This document shows positions 20,776-31,334 of a DNA stretch of 64,000 nt, in pieces (position 1 is the stretch's first letter; each line of letters begins with the position of its first letter). The position numbers were made by a program, and so were the translations under genes. The notes beneath the pieces are model-generated. The model searched no databases, was not told the DNA's origin, and saw only the letters and a list, made by a program, of their open reading frames with translations. The DNA is from Arctopsyche grandis (lineage: Eukaryota; Arthropoda; Insecta; Trichoptera; Hydropsychidae): positions 34,313,191 to 34,377,190 of the forward strand of contig NC_135357.1 of NCBI RefSeq assembly GCF_051622035.1, written 5' to 3'.

Positions 20776-20925
20776 TCATAAAGGAGAATTTCATTATTTT
20801 GTCACCGCACCAAATGTTAAAAAGTCGAAAATGTTCGTGTATGATCGAAAACGTTCGTTTATAAGCTAAAAAGTCGAAAATGTTCATGCGGTAGTATTAC
20901 GTTTACCAACGGTTAGTATACATAT
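20776..20925. repeat. Short GTCGAAAATGTTC repeats
   Basis: AAAAGTCGAAAATGTTCGTG, TGATCGAAAACGTTCGT and AAAAAGTCGAAAATGTTCATG follow one another, a small degenerate tandem array. No gene. Confidence 0.6.
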
Positions 20926-21097
20926 CAGTGGCGTGTGGTAAGTCTCTCTCCCCCCGTCGTACATCCTCACTTAATTTGTGTGAGCAGGATACAAGATACA
21001 GGAACAAGAGGAACAGGCTTTTCCTCCCGTATTCTGCGCGCGCACATTAAACAAGGCTGTATGACAAAAAGAGAGATAATTTCACCGCATGCCACTC
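20926..21097. mobile_element. hAT-type MITE, CAGTGGCGTG family, between gene D and ana1
   Basis: It starts CAGTGGCGTGTGGTAAGTC. The right arm TAATTTCACCGCATGCCACT mirrors it. The flanking 8-mers ATACATAT and ATATATAT agree at 7 of 8. The core contains a stem-loop of GAACAAGAGGAACAGGC type and CGCGCGCACATTAA. Same family as 10689-10839 and 2030-2134; a fragment of the core also lies at about 35665-35760. Confidence 0.6.
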
Positions 21098-21114
21098 ATA
21101 TATATTACATATAT

Positions 21115-21290
21115 ACACATAGTACCGTTTACCATGCACCCTTTTTTTATCTTTCGACATAAGATCTTTCGATTTTTGATCTTTGCGTTTCGGGCTTTTC
21201 AATTTCGGTCCCGTGAGGTAGACCCCGCGTCTAGTGTGATTTTTTTGGTATCGGTACTCGAAGGTAAATCACAAATTATCTACTCTTCAA
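21115..21290. repeat. GATCTTTCGA repeat, inverse copy at 35577-35650
   Basis: GTACCGTTTACCATGCACCC, then ATCTTTCGACATAAGATC, then TTTCGATTTTTGATCTTTGC. The complement of all this lies at 35577-35650. It is unclassified, non-coding, and immediately upstream of the ana1-like gene. Confidence 0.5.
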
Positions 21291-21422
21291 CTAAGAATGT
21301 GCATTAAGTCAGAAATATACGCGTTACGGCCAAACCCGCCACCACCTCGCTAGGAAAAAAACATTCACCTCGAAACCGTCAAAACAAAGATAAAGCAAGT
21401 GTCAAATTTAAAAGTCTTAAAA

Positions 21423-24400
21423 ATGAGTATGAGTGGGGGCGGAGGCGCCATTGGGGGCTCCTTCGGTGTCCTGTCAGAACGGGATCGTCGACTTCTGCGA
21501 CTTAGACAGGTCACTATAATATCTAGAATTCCATTGCTTGTATACTTTTTATATGGAAAAAAATACATACATACATAAATGAATAGAAAATATGTGTTTA
21601 TAGTAAATATTTATATGTGTGAAAAAATCAGATTTTGTTTAAAAACAAATTTCAACGGCAACAAATTATTTGTTGCCGATTTATATTGTCAGTTTATAAT
21701 TCCAAAAGCGGTCAGTAAAAAAATGAAAAAAAAATTCTTGATCAGTAACTTATTCTAAATGATCTGTAGAATAGTAGAATATAATATACGATCAGTAAAT
21801 TAGCCAACATTTATTTATTTAAGGGTTAGGTTGATTTAGGGTTGGCCCTATTCATTTAAGATAAGGTTGTCAGGGTCGGTATTTATTTTTGTCAAATTTT
21901 ATTTTTCTCATCTTATAGTTATCGACCGTTTTGTTTTAATATCTGATTATTTAGTTTAACAACTGATCATTTAGAATACTCGATGATATTTTCGAAATAT
22001 TTACTGATAATTTAGTTACTTTTACTGATCAAAAGCTGAATGAATTACTGATCAATTAAATACATCACAATTTCAACTCCGTTACTGATTTAGGTTCGAG
22101 AGCAATCCAAAGAGATTGCGAAAAACTTGAGACTCAAATGGAAAGACGAACAGAACAAACTGATTTCTGATAGCAAGCAAATGGAATTTGAAAATTTTAA
22201 TAAAAATACTATACAAACCTTAAAAAGGGAAAACGAAAACCGTTACCTGACTATAGGCACTAATAAATCGGCCGTATTGATGCAAGAAAATCAAAAGAGG
22301 GGTAATCCATCATTTCTATACTGATTTCGCTGTCTTTTATTACATCAAATGTATCAAATTGTTAATTTTATAGAATGGTTGCAACAAAAAGAACGCAACA
22401 TGAACAAAGCTCTTGAGAGGGGTAAATCTGCTTTCGATATCATGCGTAAGAATAGAAGAATACAAGGAGACGAAAGAAAAAAACTAGAATACAAACGATG
22501 GGAATCACCTCGGTACAAATTTGTTTAAAACCATAAATAAAAAACAACAGTAGTTGATAATAATGTATGTAGTAGCTTTATTTTTAAAAATTGATAATCT
22601 TATATGTACATTTTCAAGGAAGAGCAGATCTCCGACGATTTCTACCGGAAACACAAACATTAGGAAGAAATCGTCCAACGAAAAAATCAATCAATTCTAT
22701 GAAGAATCTGAAGGTGCCGACAATTGCTGTAGTAATTTTCAACACCATTTAGAAATCAATTCCAACAATCGATTTCCACTATCCATTCCTGGTGCTGATT
22801 CGGGCGATAGTAATACCGCATTGAATAAAAAACGGGTAACAATATCCGGAGAGTTCAGTTCCCTTGCGATGAAGAACAATCCAAGTGAAACATCTAATAA
22901 ACATTCGGAGATTGAAACTACTCTCATATCACCTGAAAGCGAGTCAAAAACTAAATCCCACGAAGAACTTGCCATTCAGAAAGCTCTGTGTGACTGTCGG
23001 CCTCATTTTAAAAGCATTGCAACAAATGTGGAACATTTGTTTAATAATAATCATAACGATAAACATACTAAAAATGCATCTGAATCGACGGAAAAGGTTT
23101 CTTCCAGAATAATCACCGCTAATCAAGAAAAGCAATCATCCGAATATGCTTCCAGACGTGATGATACTAATGAAAGTACAAAATACATTCCTTTGACTAT
23201 TGTATCGGACTATTTGAAGAGTAGAAACATGTGTTTCGAAGATGATTCCCGTGATAGTAATGATAAAATCGGAGAAATTGATGTCGAGTATTCAAGGAAA
23301 GACAGTCTCGTAGACAGTGCTGGACACGTTGAGCGTAAAAAACGTCCCGATTGTAAGGAAGATTCTACGTTGAGATCCAGTAAGACGAGCAAAACCACCG
23401 ATATGATTAAACATAATATAAAGCGAAAGCCGTCCACCTTAAATGTGGAGAAAATCCCCTCAAGAAATATTAGACTCGGTAAACCGTCAAATCTGAAATT
23501 GAAATCAAGCGTGTCTAATAAGGAATTCACATCACTTCCACGTCATAGTGAGAGATCAATAAATAGCTATGATCAGGTTAATAAATTTTCGAAAAAATTG
23601 TTCATAAATGATAAGTATCTGGTTAAAAGGCTACCGAGAGAAATCCACAATGCATATGAAAATGCTAGAAGAGAAGCGGAAGAAGAAGAAGCAATTGCAG
23701 CCGCAATTCACGCCGCGAGAATGAATGACAAGAGTAAAAATCGAGGAGCAGTGGCGTTGGAAAGAGTCAGAGCCAAAGATGACTATAAAAATTTGCTTGA
23801 AGAACTCGACGTTTTAACTAAGGAGGAGAGACTCATTGGAAAGGCGTTTCCGGTAATATTTTTATCATATTGTTGCGTAGGGGTGGGTTCGGGATGCAAA
23901 TGAAAGGCCAAAGTCGCTTCACAGCATTTATTCAACGATCCGGGAGGTCCGCACGATAATAAATACCACTCATTTCAGAATAATCTGATCTACCGTGTGT
24001 ACCTCCTTATTCAATGGGTTGAATATTATTATTTATATTTATTATTTATTTTATTCTAAACAGACCATTGTGGCATAACAGGAATTCCTAAGGCGCCACA
24101 ATGGTCAAAAAATATAACACAAAAAAACAAAATAACAATTAACATAAATTAATACATAACGAAAATAATATACTCATCAATTATACATAAAAAAATACAT
24201 TTGAACATAAACATAAATACATCCATACATAAACATAAAAAATAGCATTTAATAATAACAGATAAAGTAAAAATATCAAATAAAAAAAAATATAGCATAA
24301 GGAATGCCTTGCACCTACAGCCAGTTTCAATAAATATGTAAGAAACAACTACAAATACAAAACATCCCTGTAAGGCCCAGATGGAAGAGAGTTAATCAAA

Positions 24401-27400
24401 ATTTCACTCATAAATCACAATCAATCATGAAAACAATGATGAGCGCAGACTACCAGATAAATGGGTTAGAGTAATTTCCGACAATTTACGCTCACTAAGG
24501 TGAAAAATATCACATTCAGTCTCGGCAGCAACGATTTCATTAAGAAGTCGAATAGCTCTTGGAATAGGAGCCATTCTTATAAAGGACAAGCTACACACCA
24601 CAGCTTCCCCGATCCATTTATGTATATATTGTCTACCGTGGTGAGTCTATTTTGGGAGAACTCCGGTTCAGTTCTCTCCGAACGCCTGTTCTGGGAGAAC
24701 TCCGGCGTATCCTTTGTTCGGGCACTTGCTTAGTCCCGTTGGCTTAATCCGGGGTCTCTTTTGTTCACCCACGAATGCACTTAACCCTTTTCCCGCGGCA
24801 ATAAATATAGCGAACAAGCCCTGTACGCGGTGGCACCTTTTTCGCGAATTTGGCAATCGAGTTTTCGACCTTAAATACAGATTTTAATATTTACTCAAGT
24901 AACCAGATATGTTAATTAGCACATAAAGTATTATTTAAAACAATAAAATACATAATATATCTCGTAGTTTTGGCTTAATTGGCAAATAATCATTCTTCAT
25001 ACAATTGAGACGTATCGTCGCCATTGTTCAACAGACGTGACGTCACATAAACGAGGCTTCAGTATGGTTCCACAAAAAAAACTAATTTTGACTGGTATAT
25101 ATGAATTTTCAGCAAATTGAATAGATGGCTTTCGACTCTCAGTAATATATCCAACCAATTTTGAACCTTAAAACAGTTGAAATAGGCGCATATAAGGCTC
25201 AAAATCCCGTGCAAAGTTCAGAAATTCTATGGAAGACAGCCGCGCTACAGACTTGTCGCCCAAAGCTTCCATAGAAGACGGCCGCGGGCAAACGGTTAAA
25301 CAGTGGATACTCTCTCTCATGTTCCCATGTTACAATATCTTATCTACAATGGCACATAATCTTGTTGGTCTTTTTATTTCTTATTTACAGGATCGACGTC
25401 AATTCGTTAAGTTTGGGAGTTGCTTTTCTTATGAGTATGTTGCCACTACTGGGATTCCCCAAGGATCAAATCTTGGCCCTTTATTATTCCTAATTTTTAT
25501 CAACGATATTCAATCTTCTATTCACCATTCTAAATTTTTATTATATGCGGATGACTTAAAAATCTATAAGAGAATAATTGATTTACCTGACGCTCTTTAT
25601 TTGCAAGAGGATTTGAATTCTATTTATGAATGGGCTAATGTTAATAAACTTCCCTTCAATATCCTAAAGTGTCGGGTCATTTCTTACTCTCGTTCTCGTT
25701 CTCCTATTAAATATCCGTATAAATTTCATGATTCTCTTCTTCAGAGAGAATTATTTATATCTGATCTGGGAATAGTCTTCGAAAATAGTTGGAGTTTCAA
25801 CATTCACATTGAGAATATCTGTGATAGGGCAACAAAAATCCTTGGATTCGTAATCCGTAATTCATCCGAACTAGGGCTCACTGCCATTCGTCTCTTATAT
25901 TGTACATTAGTTCGCAGTGTGCTCGAGTTTGGCTCCATTATATGGTCTCCCTATCAACTTCGTTACTCTCTAATGTTGGAACGAGTCCAAAGGAAATTCC
26001 TTAGATTTTTATATCTGAAGACATTTGGATTTTATCCATATCTGTTCCCTAGTGCCTTTGTCTTGGGATCTTTGGGTTTCAACTCCCTGGCAAAGAGAAG
26101 AGATTTATTTCTTGGGAAACATTTCGTAAAATTACTTAGAGGAGAGATTCACAATCCCACTATCCTGGAGAAACTAAAATTCTGGGCCCCGGAAAATCGT
26201 AGAGTTTTAAGAAAACATGATATATTTTTGCCAATTAGGGCTAAATCAAACGTGCTCATGAACTCCCCCCTCTCGAGAGCTGTTCGACTCCTTAACTTAC
26301 TGGCACATTACTTGGACCTATTCGATGCCAGTTATGTTGAGTTGGTGGAACACATCCTAAATAGCACGATATAAATTTTTCAATCTTATTTCTTTGTTTT
26401 TATTTTGTGTACATATTTTTTACTTGATTTTTATTATTTTTTTATGATGTTTTTTTTTTATTTATGATTTTTATTATTTTCTTATGTTTTTTTTTATTTA
26501 TGATTTTTATTATTTTTTTTATGATGTTTTTTTTGTAATTTTTATGATTTTTATTATTTGTATTAAAATCACATTGACGCTTTGGGGCAACCTGTCAAGT
26601 CTCTGTGGTATTGATTTTTTAAAATAAAATAAAATAAAATATGTATGTATGTATGTATATAATGATAATTATTTTCAGGATAAAATTTTCAAAAATACTA
26701 CTAGAACTCGCGATGAAATAAAGCATCAAAATTTCATGGACATGACTGTGAAACACATGTTTAATGAATTTCACACTAATGAAAAAGTCTCGGCTACAAA
26801 TAACGGTAGCGAAAACATATGCATGAGAAGTAATTCTATCAGTGCTTCAAATTTGATTTTAAGGTATTTGTAATATTTGCCTGTTATAAAAAATGTTTAT
26901 ATTTAATTTATTATATATGTATTACTTTGCAGTGATCAGAATGACACGGCTGTGAATGTGGCTATGTGGGATGTATCGAAGAGTTTAAATTCCAAAAACA
27001 AGACCGACGTGTCTTCGAAAGGAAGTGAAAGCAGTGTGCAATCCATAGTCTTTCAAAAACTCAACACCACAGCCAATCAAAATCATAAAAAAGATGTAGC
27101 GGCCAACGATGAGGACAGGATTATTACCAAATCAACTACAGAATTGGTAAATAAACATTCAAACTCAACGGAAGACGAAGAAACTCGCAATAAAACTACT
27201 AAAAAATGTTCGAAGAAAGCAAAGCTTTCATCGGCCAATAAGCGTTCATTGATTAATGGTGATAATGCATCTTCTGTGACTAATACAGTATCATTTGAAG
27301 GTTTACAAATTGTGATTGAAGTTAAAAACGCCAAGAGGGAAACTTCAAACGTAATAAAAACTTCCAAAACTAAAAATGAGGGGATTCAAACTGTAGAACG

Positions 27401-29828
27401 ATCCGACTTGTCCAGCGAAGTTTCCATTAAAACATCAAAAATGGTATCCAGTAGGAAAGTTACCGTCGAAAAGGTGAACTGCGATTCGTCTGAATCGACT
27501 ACATATATGAGTCCTCCAGAAAGATTTGATAAAATGTTCAGTAGAGGATTTCCAATTGCTAAAGACAGTCAAATGAATACTTCGAACGATTTACACACTT
27601 GTGAATTCATTACTAAAGACATAGCAGTAAACACAGACTTGGATTTTAACGACTACGTTCAAATCACATCACATTCAAACACTTTAGAGGAGATCAGCCA
27701 CTCACGTAAACCAGCCGAGAGCTTGACTTGTGTCAGTAAGGGCATTCAAGTAGATCTTGTTAACAATTCAAAAGACTTGCATTCAAAAGTTGAAATTGAT
27801 CCGAGGCTCAGAAACTATGTTATGAAATTGTTAGACATGTCGGAAAGTGAAGTGAAAAAATTAAATATTGACTTGAGCAACATTCACACTCCGAACAGTA
27901 CAATCATCAACATGCCTGCAAATAAAGAAGCACTTACTAGGGATGTTGATAAAATTGAACGTTTAAAAAAGTTCATACAAGAAAATTATGCTCTGTTAGA
28001 AGACTTCGAAACGGAAGAATCCATTTTGTCTCCACACGAATCAGAAACGCACAGTAAAACCATCTCAAAATTAGACGACAAGCCTTCAAATTTGCTAAAA
28101 ACAGATATGAAGGAGGCTGTTGTTGATAAAAAAAATAAAAACAAACGTATACTTGAAGACGCCGTTGAAACTTCGTCTCGAGAAAGTATTGACGATCGTT
28201 CTTCGTTCTCAGTTGCCGAGGATAAAATCGACACGAACAGAATTCGCAGCATTCCCATTCAACATGAAGTCAAAAAAAAAAGAGAAGTTAATGCAAAGTG
28301 TGATCAAAATTCAACCGATAGTTCGGATGACAAAGATATGTTGGTCGTCTTACACCACGAAAAGAGTGAAGCCGAAGCAGATCGTTCAGAAAGTGAAAAC
28401 GCGGAATTAAATCAACTCAGCGATGAATGTGCCAGAAGAATATTGGACTTATCGCAGAAATTGGACCAGGTTAGACGGGAGAAGCATTCAATTGTATCTT
28501 CAAACGCCAGTAGTTCGAGCGAAGAGTCTACCGCTGCTCCTCGATGTAATAAAACAGCACTTACAGGTGTAGCTTTTGTACCTCTGCTTGCTGACATTCC
28601 AAAGCCGAATAATAACGCTGACAGAATGACCCGGATTGATGGCTCGATTGAAGGTGAATTACATTCCAGCTCACAAGATAGAGATTTTAACTCGAACGAG
28701 TTCCGAAAAGCTCTGGTTGTGAATAGAAATAGGGATATATTTGATGTTACTCCTCGCGAATTGTCCACCATAATGGAAGTAGACACACCTGCCACTGCAA
28801 GAAACTCCAGTTCACACTTTCGAAGTGTAAATCCATCGTATCTAGTATCGGCCAAACTTGCCGGGAGAGAAATCACACTGGATCATCTGCCAGATTTATC
28901 GATTCCTAAATTGGAAGATAGCGTTCAAGTCGAAGCCAATTTCAATTCCTTTATCTCTTTCAAAGACTTCATTCGCCGTAATGAAACTAAATTAGGGCAG
29001 TTTCTGTCGAATAGTAAGGAGAGTTCTTCATCATCGGACGATTCGTTGAAAAAAAGCCTTAAATCTGGTTACAGCTCGGACAATTCTAATTCTAGTATAT
29101 CGGAAGCAATAGTATCAAATAAATCACTACTTTTGCAAAAAATGCGATCTTCCTTTAATGAAGTATCAAACCCAAAATGTGATATCTCTTCACACTCGCT
29201 GACTCCCGAATTGGAAAAACTGATCCAAAGCTTTGGACTTGATTGGGAATTAACCACCCGGAAGAAGAAGAAGAAGAGGACGCAACAGGCTCAAACTTTA
29301 TCTTCTAGTAATTCTTCCTCGCAGATTTTCTTTGACAAGTTAGAACTATTAGGAAAAACGGTTGATGGCACGGATAATACTCGAGGACTTGCTACATTAC
29401 AGGATGATTTAAACCTTTCGGATGAATTGCCTATCGGAAAGAAAATCGTTGAAAATATTTCGAATTTGTCTTTGTATAAAAAGCTAGACAGTCTTTTGAA
29501 CGCCGAAGTTTTTAAAGTTCAACAAATAAGGGGAAAGGAATCGAATAAAGAAAACTATCCAACTTTAAGCGACCGAGTGGCCAAATCTGGTGGTAAAGAT
29601 AAGACCCAGCACCGAACATCGACTCCTGTGCATTTCAAATCTTCTATGAGCTCAAACGCAAGGAATAGCTTCACTAATAATGGATCTAATTGTCTTTTCA
29701 ATGCCGATAGTGATCTCTCGTCTGTGAAAAATGGTTCGAATTCTGATGACCGATTGTCAGTTCCGAATGTTAGTCTTAGATTTGGAAAACTATTTGATTC
29801 CAGTACACTAAATGCGGATACGCAGTGA
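21423..29828 (+). CDS. ana1: Ana1/CEP295-like centriole protein
   Basis: Six exons join with consistent phases: 21423-21509, 22094-22301, 22374-22512, 22619-23852, 26679-26863 and 26933-29828, giving 1582 codons. The N-terminus, from ERDRRLLRLRQVREQSKEIA on, matches the conserved start of CEP295/Ana1 (RRKLRLLQVREQERDIALQI in vertebrates). The next ~150 residues are charged and helical, as in that family. The rest is long, polar, Ser/Lys-rich and mostly disordered. Two later blocks look family-like: RLRNYVMKLLDMSESEV followed by HTPNS (in exon 6), and ELEKLIQSFGLDWELT before a KKKKKR cluster. Known role: this protein recruits and stabilises material on the growing centriole and is needed for centriole-to-centrosome conversion. 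The length is close to fly Ana1. The first ATG (21423) gives MSMSGGGGAIGG, and an internal Met follows two codons later. I infer the symbol from the N-terminal match; the rest is too divergent to confirm by eye. Confidence 0.7.
21510..22093 (+). other. Intron 1 of ana1 with short inverted CTGATCA motifs
   Basis: From about 21700 to 22090 the words GATCAGTAA and TTACTGATC recur in both orientations, together with TTCTAAATGATC and GATCATTTAGAA. This looks like a degraded foldback element filling the intron. Donor CAG|gtcact and acceptor ttag|GTT flank it. Confidence 0.4.
24004..24570 (-). mobile_element. 5'-truncated LINE inside the solo LTR
   Basis: Minus-strand translation near 24565 reads IPRAIRLLNEI, like the conserved RAVRLLN text at the end of the LINE at 25340-26640. 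An A/T-rich 3' UTR follows, with a terminal stem-loop (24067-24114, GACCATTGTGGC with GCCACAATGGTC) and an ATTTATT-type tail. The LTR text CCTTAT and CTTATAAAGG on the two sides suggests a target duplication of about 5 bp. Family: Jockey/CR1-like. Confidence 0.6.
24785..25295. mobile_element. piggyBac-type MITE, copy 1
   Basis: It is flanked by TTAA at 24781-24784 and 25296-25299. The ends are CCCTTTTCCCGCGGC and GCCGCGGGCAAACGG, inverted repeats of about 15 bp. TTAA target and CC/GG ends are diagnostic of the piggyBac superfamily. At 511 bp without a frame it is non-autonomous. It is almost identical over its whole length to 32267-32775, which implies recent transposition. Confidence 0.85.
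25340..26640 (+). mobile_element. 5'-truncated Jockey/CR1-like LINE in ana1 intron 4
   Basis: One open frame to 26374 encodes the last part of a reverse transcriptase: GIPQGSNLGPLLFLIFINDI (motif 4), YADDLKIY with the catalytic Asp pair, then the thumb and a C-terminal RAVRLLN block. It is intact over about 345 codons, so the insertion is fairly young. The 3' UTR is T-rich and ends with a hairpin-like TTTGGGGCAACCTGTCAAG and (AAAATA)n. It lies in the sense strand of ana1, adjacent to the solo LTR. Confidence 0.8.
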
Positions 29829-30113
29829 CGAGTGATCACACGTGCATTTACTATTTTTAAATTATTTGTATTTTATTTTTAAGGCTGTGTTTATATTATA
29901 GTATAATATGTATGCAATTATCCATTTTGTTCTCAATTTATCATGTGGTGCTGTCCTATATTATACGTATTTTTATCTATTGAAATTATTTTAAATATAC
30001 CTATATTTGATCTACAATTAATAATTTGGTACATACATATATAACCTCACTTTAGTATATTTGGTATACTGATTGTAATTTTATTTTATTTTTTACATAG
30101 ATATATGTATGTA
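29829..30113 (+). other. Probable 3' UTR of ana1
   Basis: AT-rich and non-coding, with no canonical AATAAA that I can see close to the stop. It ends at the target site of the following MITE. Confidence 0.4.
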
Positions 30114-30675
30114 CAGTAACATGCAGAGAAATCGCATCACTTTCAATTGTTCGATGTTTTCGATTTTTTTTAATTACATGAAGCTATACACGAGTTTTTT
30201 GGTTTTATTATTTGATTTCAACTATTTAACATGTTTTACGATTAAAAAAGATTATTTATATTTTTAAATTAAGGCGAGATACGAATTTTAAAAAAACATG
30301 CACGATAGGGCACTTTTCTTATATGTATTTCAAATGTCTCTAGCTAAAATAATATTACAGTATATATTTTCTATGAATTAAAATACATAGGCAATGGACA
30401 TGACAACAATAAATAGTAATATAATAATTACTAGACAATCGTCTAGCTTTTATGACGGGATTCATACCTGCCCGCACGGACAATACGACTTTTTTTAGTA
30501 TGTCGTCCGAAATCTCTTCAAACCATACATTTTCAACAGTTTTTCTTACTCATAATTTGCCCCAGGGTGTTGTTTTTATTCCCTTTGCTTTATAATGGCC
30601 TATAAATATTCGTGACTATTGTCTGGTCATTTTATCGAACAATTAAAAGTGATGCTATTTCTCTGCACGTTACTG
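30114..30675. mobile_element. Tc1/mariner-type MITE downstream of ana1
   Basis: The 562-bp element has TIRs of about 42 bp. The left starts CAGTAACATGCAGAGAAATC, and the complement of the right end is CAGTAACGTGCAGAGAAATA. Both continue GCATCACTTT(C/T)AATTGTTCGAT. A TA dinucleotide flanks each side (30112-30113, 30676-30677). There is no transposase frame, so it is non-autonomous. Confidence 0.8.
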
Positions 30676-31334
30676 TATACAAGGAAGGCGTGTAAAAATA
30701 TTTGAAAAACCTTTTCACTTACGTTTAGGCCAGTTATTGATTCACGCTGTTTCTTTGGAATTGATCTTCATTTTTAAATAAAAATTATAATTAAGAAAAG
30801 TTTGAGTCGTTGATTAATATTATTCAGTGACTATCACTAAATGAATAATGGAAAATAACGGATTAATAGAAAAGTATTATTTAAATAATAAAAATAAATT
30901 TAAATATACTAAATTTATTTTTTATTATTGAAAACTATTGAAAGCCAATTTCGAATTAATATAAGGAATTTAAAGCCGTATAATTAAAACTAGAAAAATT
31001 ATAAGAAATGAAATATATGTAACTTTTCTGGATTGAATTAATTTTTTATATAAAATATATTTATACATAAGCATGTTTTTAACTTTGGCCACCCTCATAT
31101 TAATTAGAATAAAAATATTATTTATTTATGTAAATAAACATTAAATATTCACAGAAAAATGAAACACATGTATTTTGAGAAGTTGTTGCACATTATTTAT
31201 ATTTATTCAAACATTTAGATATGTACATTAAAATTGAAATATTACAAAAAGTATACTTTAAATACATTTAATGATTATTTCATACAAAATTTATTTTAAA
31301 ATAATACAAAAATCTGAAGTCGATCAAATAATCG
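30676..31334. other. AT-rich intergenic stretch
   Basis: No frame, repeat or RNA that I recognise. It lies between the converging ana1-like gene and the kelch-like pseudogene. Confidence 0.5.

Larger units (their letters stand above)
23871..25334 (+). mobile_element. Solo LTR, family 1, in ana1 intron 4, with two nested insertions
   Basis: It starts TGTTGCGTAGGGGTG and ends GTTACA, with ATAT on both sides (23867-23870 and 25335-25338). LTR text is interrupted by a LINE (about 24004-24570) and by a piggyBac-type MITE (24785-25295). The pieces align with the copies at 801-1155 and 34762-35115. No internal region. The LTR is older than the two insertions within it. Confidence 0.7.

Noticed and set aside
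27083-29839. Several 60- to 154-codon frames on the minus strand opposite ana1 exon 6
   Set aside because: They are shadows of the long coding exon, with no splice or codon evidence of their own.
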